A stretch of DNA of 64,000 nucleotides, taken from Ridgeia piscesae. Lineage: Eukaryota; Annelida; Polychaeta; Sabellida; Siboglinidae. Position 1 is the first letter of the stretch. Every line of letters starts with the position of its first letter. The stretch lies in assembly GCA_025642075.2 (NCBI GenBank), contig JAODUO010000528.1, positions 62,001 to 126,000 of the forward strand, written 5' to 3'. The notes under the pieces are model-generated. The model did not search any database. It was not told the origin of the DNA and saw nothing but the letters and a program-made list of their open reading frames with translations. The translations under genes were made by a program, and so were the position numbers. Positions 60,601 to 64,000 of this stretch are shown piece after piece.

Positions 60601-62953
60601 CGTGTTGTCATCACTGTCGCCCAGTGACTGTCACTAACTGTGTTGTCATCACTGTCGCCCAGTGACTGTCACTAACTATGTTGTCATCACTGTCGCTCAG
60701 TGACTGTCACTAACTGTGTTGTCATCACTGTCGCCCAGTGACTGTCACTAACTGTGTTGTCATTACTGTCGCTCAGTGAACTGTCTGTGTCAGGGTGTAG
60801 TATGATTTTGATGATCAGCTTATCAGTAAAAGACTGAAGTAGCTGAAGTTGCTGTTATCTCATCCACACCAACAGTGTCGTTGAATGTACATACAGCATC
60901 TCCACACACTTCATGGAGTTTGTCCCAAACATTTCTAAACGAAGCAGCAGCTTTATCATTATAATCTTCTTGATGTTCAAATCTTGTTTTTTTGTAGCAG
61001 TTTTTACTTTTGAAATGCTGAAGCGTTTAGCTTCCAATTTGTCCATGCTTACTCTAAGTCTCTATGGCAATGTAATATGTAAAGGAAATGAACTAGGTAG
61101 TATGATAGCTAAACTAGTTGGAAAGATAACTAGGCTAGTTAGTATGTTAGGTAAACTAGCTGGCATGGAGACTGAATTGGTTGGTGTTATGACTGAACTG
61201 GTTGGTATTATGACTGAACTTGGTGTGGTGGTTGAAGTGATTGCTCTGTTGCACAGTTCAACACCCAGGTGGAGTTAGTGGAGCCAGAGATCACGCAGTC
61301 AGACAGGACCATTTGGCATCTACGTACTAGGAATGTGACAGACCCAACATGTGGTCTTGAGGACCATCAGTTTGACTGTGTGATGGTGTGCAATGGGTAA
61401 GTTGCTAAAGTTGGTAGCCACTTGATGACTTGGCACTGATTTCTTGTTCTATTTGTCTACATTACTAGTGCCCGAGATATGATGTAGTCTTTTTGCTGAT
61501 CCATAAACACGCTTTAGTTCTAAAATTGGTTTTCCCTTTAAATGTATTGTCCACAAAATTAATAATTTCATCATAAGAACCGGTTAAACCACAATTGAAA
61601 ACAAAGCAAGTCCATTACAATAAGTCAATATTACCTTATGTTTTTGCATTTGTAATCCTTTGTGCCAAAGATACAACAGAATTATGGGCTTTTATGGCAC
61701 CACTCTGTGTCCACCATACATACAAACTAAGGTTCTATGTGAAGGAGCTGCAAGTTAATTCTTCTTACTACCAATAGCTGGCAAGAAGTGTTGGTAGAGA
61801 GAGTTGTGAATTGTGTTCTACAACAGTGAGTGGATGTGACTATGACAGAAGATGCAGAGAATATTTTATTAACATTGGGAGTTGGTGTGTTTGTAGACAC
61901 TACGCGGAGCCTGTCGTTCCCTTTCTGCCAGGGCAGAGTCAGTTTAAGGGTCTCATCATGCACAGTCACAACTACAGACACCCCGAAATGTTCACAGACA
62001 TGAATGTCCTGTGTCTCGGAGCAGGACCTTCAGGAGTAGACATATCTATAGAGATGGCACCCTTCGCCAAACAGGTAACATCTTCTCTTGGGTTGGGTGG
62101 ATACAAATTACCTACAGACTATAGTGATTGCATCCTTTGCCAAATGGATTACTTTTTTCCTAGTTTGGTAGATATATCTATAGAGATGATACCATTCATT
62201 AAGGTAACATGTTCTCATAGTTGAGTGTACATATCTATAGAGATGGCATCCTTCGACAAGCAGACAACATGTTCTCTTAGTCTGTTATAGATATATAACT
62301 CTGCATTGCAGGTGTACTTGAGCCATAAGAAGAAGAAGGGACTACAAGCGCCTCTGCCAACCAATCTGCGTCAGACGGCCACAGTCGCGAGTCTGAAGCC
62401 TGACAGTGCAGTGCTGACTACGGGGGAAGAGCTTCTTCTAGATGCGTTCATCGCTTGTACTGGCTATCTCTACACCTTCCCCTTCCTAGCACCCTCCTGT
62501 CATGTCAACGTGGAGGACAATCGCGTGACGCCCCTCTACAAACACACCCTGCACACAGAGTACACCTCTCTTGCGTTTATTGGTCTATGCAGCAGTATTC
62601 TGCCATTTCCTCAGTTTGACTGTCAGATCCGCTTCTGTCTGGCTGCATGGGATGGCAGCATGGAACTACCGACACAGTCAGAGATGGACGCAGATACAGA
62701 CTGTGACTATAAGGCTAAGCTAGCAACCGGGGAACCACACAGACATGCCCACAAGTTGGCAGGGAGACAGTGGGAATACAACGATGAGCTAGCATCCCTC
62801 GCTGGATTCCCCCCGCTCCCGCGCAGCTTGCCACAGATCTTTGACAGCATTCATGATGTGAAGGCAGAGAATATACTCGGTTACAAACACATGAAGGTGG
62901 AGATCACAGGTCCAGACACGTATGTTCTCAGAAAGTTTCATGAATTAATATGA
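48493..62953 (+). CDS. Flavin-containing monooxygenase, five coding exons, complete
   Basis: FMOs use FAD, NADPH and O2 to oxygenate nitrogen or sulfur in small molecules. Exons 48493-48692, 49125-49263, 61257-61396, 61897-62074 and 62312-62953 sum to 1299 bp (432 residues plus stop) with matching phases. Motifs: FAD-binding GAGAAG (in VAVIGAGAAGLCALRHL), the FMO signature FKGLIMHSHNYR, and NADPH-binding GAGPSG (in VLCLGAGPSGVDISIEM). Length is typical of shorter invertebrate, fungal and plant-type FMOs without the C-terminal membrane anchor of vertebrate FMO1-5. An AG directly before the ATG suggests a 5' UTR intron. Intron 2 is nearly 12 kb of repeats. Orthology to one named FMO cannot be decided. 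Confidence 0.94.
49125..49263 (+). CDS. FMO exon 2
   Basis: TNLPVEVMAFPDFPFNEDLP and CQYLADYTDHFHLREHIR. The PKEVMAFPDFPF type of motif is a family hallmark. Acceptor AATGGCAG, donor GTAGGT (a GTAAAA four bases on is an alternative). Confidence 0.92.
50690..51003. repeat. Palindromic DIRS-edge module
   Basis: Same module as 16270-16582: TTTATAAGTAACATACTTAC at about 50714 and GTAAGTATGTTACTTATAAA at about 50956 flank a 220-bp core. Confidence 0.78.
51004..54480 (-). mobile_element. DIRS-like tyrosine-recombinase retroelement, copy B
   Basis: From 54480 downwards: terminal repeat, 5' region, RT (53742-52898), RNase H (52881-52657), leader (52611-52300), tyrosine recombinase (52161-51147). 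The RT keeps YLDD (53359-53370). The recombinase keeps HQVRSMAAS, but a one-base deletion at about 51190-51196 shifts the frame just before the expected tyrosine (TLTDF then ISR instead of YLK). Other shifts split RT and RNase H. It matches copy A closely but without the internal duplication. Confidence 0.88.
54900..56564. other. Right part of the 7.2-kb TIR element
   Basis: AT-rich with no gene. It carries phrases shared with 36050-36290 and a subterminal run of GGTATTTACC words at 56460-56540 that mirrors the left end. Confidence 0.6.
56741..60785. repeat. 38-bp minisatellite, about 106 units
   Basis: The unit reads CAGTGACTGTCACTAACTGT, GTTGTCATCACTGTCGCC. It varies mainly in the last bases (TCGCCC, TCGCTC, TAGCCC, TCACTC) and in rare GTGAATG or ATCATAACTG types. 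Runs of the same variant order recur (for example near 57000-57130 and 57800-57950), showing segmental duplication inside the array. It lies in FMO intron 2 and does not match an exon edge. Confidence 0.98.
61120..61240. repeat. Short degenerate tandem repeat before FMO exon 3
   Basis: Versions of ATGACTGAACTGGTTGGT(A/G)TT repeat every 24 bp, three to five times. Confidence 0.7.
61257..61396 (+). CDS. FMO exon 3
   Basis: FNTQVELVEPEITQSDRTIW and FDCVMVCNG, the end of the first half of the fold. Acceptor TTGCACAG, donor GTAAGT. Confidence 0.92.
61897..62074 (+). CDS. FMO exon 4 (FMO signature and NADPH site)
   Basis: HYAEPVVPFLPGQSQFKG, then HSHNYRHPEMF (signature FxGxxxHSxxY) and GAGPSGVDISIEMAPFAKQ. 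The last bases and the donor are copied in the next intron. Confidence 0.94.
62075..62290 (+). repeat. Copies of the FMO exon 4 end and donor in intron 4
   Basis: The exon end ACATATCTATAGAGATGGCA, CCCTTCGCCAAACAG/GTAACA recurs at 62168-62215 (GATATATCTATAGAGATGAT, CATTCATTAAG/GTAACATG) and 62229-62275 (ACATATCTATAGAGATGGCA, CCTTCGACAAGCAG/ACAACATG). A further decayed piece, GCATCCTTTGCCAAATGG, is near 62128. One copy keeps the GT, one has lost it. Confidence 0.9.
62312..62953 (+). CDS. FMO exon 5 (C-terminal)
   Basis: VYLSHKKKKGLQAPLPTNLR, LDAFIACTGYLYTFPFL (the ATGY-type motif reads CTGY) and FIGLCSSILPFPQFDCQIRF. Stop at 62951-62953. A short spliced continuation cannot be excluded. Confidence 0.92.
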   Translation: MYLSHKKKKGLQAPLPTNLRQTATVASLKPDSAVLTTGEELLLDAFIACTGYLYTFPFLAPSCHVNVEDNRVTPLYKHTLHTEYTSLAFIGLCSSILPFPQFDCQIRFCLAAWDGSMELPTQSEMDADTDCDYKAKLATGEPHRHAHKLAGRQWEYNDELASLAGFPPLPRSLPQIFDSIHDVKAENILGYKHMKVEITGPDTYVLRKFHELI

Positions 62954-64000
62954 TTATTTTCTAGTGGCAGTCAGCTGCTTCTTAATCTAGTGCAATAGTC
63001 ATCTTAACGGTGGTCTTATCAGTTCAGAAAGTCCAAAACACATATTTGTATTGGTCCTAATCACTCTGACAGCCCAAAACATAATATGAGTATTTTAGCT
63101 ATCCAAAGCAGCTTTCGATTCAATTGATGTCACTTTGTTACCAAGACATCAGCCACCAGGAGCTCACTTCTGAAATCCTTCATAGAGTCAATGTTCATAA
63201 GTGTGTGCAACTCAGGAAGTGGTGCCACTCCATAGGTGGTGCCACTCAGTAGGTGGTGGGACTGTGTCAATCTAAGTTTCCATTGCAATATATGATGATG
63301 ACTTAAATACCATGACCATTATGAAATTCTGTTCATACATACATTTATAGTTTTCTTGTGATAATGTCGTAATCAGAAGGAAATGGAACAGTCTGTTCAG
63401 TATTGATAATTCACCATTCTGTGCAACAGAATCGGGTGTGGGCAATTATTGTGTGCTTTCTGGGGTAAAACAAATATGAATTACCTTGGTAAATAGTGTT
63501 TTATAGCAACATGTTTAAATGGGTAAACAGTAAATATTTTCACATCTATAATATTGTTGAGCTGTCTAAGTAATTTGGCATGACTACATAGTATTTGATA
63601 TCTATTTTTACATTCTTTGACCTTGTTTTTTAATTATGTTACATTAATGTCATGTTGTTTCAGAATATATTTGAGTGCATATCAACTGTAGTCATTATTG
63701 AACAAGCAACATATAAATATATAGATACACTGCGGATGGCTGTGTTAATGGTGATACAGAAGATAACTTCTGGTGCGCCTAATTCCGTGAAAATCAAGCT
63801 GAGGTGCATCAAAAAAGTAAATATAATGGTTACTAACATGAAAGAGCTGTATGTAATAAAGTATGTATTTAAAATGATATAATGAACAGGATTCCAATGC
63901 AGACTCAAGTCCAATATTGTGAAAAAGGTAATTACAATAGCCTGGTATACTAGTAACTATCACAGTTGCAGAAGTTATTGAATTGATCAAGCTGATGTAC
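62954..64000. other. 3' flank of FMO
   Basis: No further exon is recognised. AATAAA at 63855-63860 is a weak polyadenylation candidate. A duplicated phrase, GTGGTGCCACTC(C/A)(A/G)TAGGTG, occurs near 63220-63250. Confidence 0.4.

Overview
This is animal genomic DNA. Genes are split by introns with GT-AG junctions, and introns and spacers are full of transposable elements and minisatellites. There are no bacterial features. Three conserved genes could be assembled exon by exon. (1) A TBC1D9-type Rab GTPase-activating protein on the + strand has 14 coding exons between about 1041 and 26022; its 5' part, including the expected GRAM domains, lies before the window. (2) A complete MOB2-type kinase activator on the - strand has five coding exons (38060-38076, 34903-35069, 29609-29705, 28602-28726, 27721-28079) that sum to exactly 255 codons. 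(3) A flavin-containing monooxygenase on the + strand has five coding exons from 48493 to 62953 that sum to exactly 433 codons. An invertebrate is likely. Amphioxus is my best guess, because I recall that minisatellites spanning exon-intron borders have been described there; that is memory, not something the window proves.

Layout: 1-26022 is the TBC1D9-like gene. Its introns hold junction-derived minisatellites, two copies of a TIR DNA transposon, tRNA-derived SINE pieces, a rearranged DIRS-like retroelement (16583-21345) and a 35-bp minisatellite (21590-23450). 26023-27720 is the spacer between convergent 3' ends. 27721-38076 is MOB2-like; its introns hold a LINE relic, a chimeric DIRS-like piece and a 1.4-kb TIR element with a perfect 5-bp target duplication. 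38077-48492 lies between the divergent MOB2 and FMO genes and is repeat-rich: inverted repeats, microsatellites, a LINE relic, and a Ty3/Gypsy LTR element (43525-48101) with a 5-bp target duplication. 48493-62953 is the FMO gene; its 12-kb second intron holds a 7.2-kb TIR element with a DIRS-like copy nested inside, then about 4 kb of a 38-bp minisatellite.

The most striking pattern is that at least nine exon-intron junctions (eight in the TBC1D9-like gene, one in FMO) have been copied in tandem into the adjacent intron. Each unit contains the exon edge plus its splice site. Donor-derived arrays run downstream of the real donor and acceptor-derived arrays run upstream of the real acceptor. 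The real site is always the outermost copy on the exon side. The transcripts therefore carry dozens of decoy splice sites.

The three genes are not an operon and share no evident pathway: Rab trafficking control, NDR-kinase regulation and oxidative metabolism are simply neighbours.
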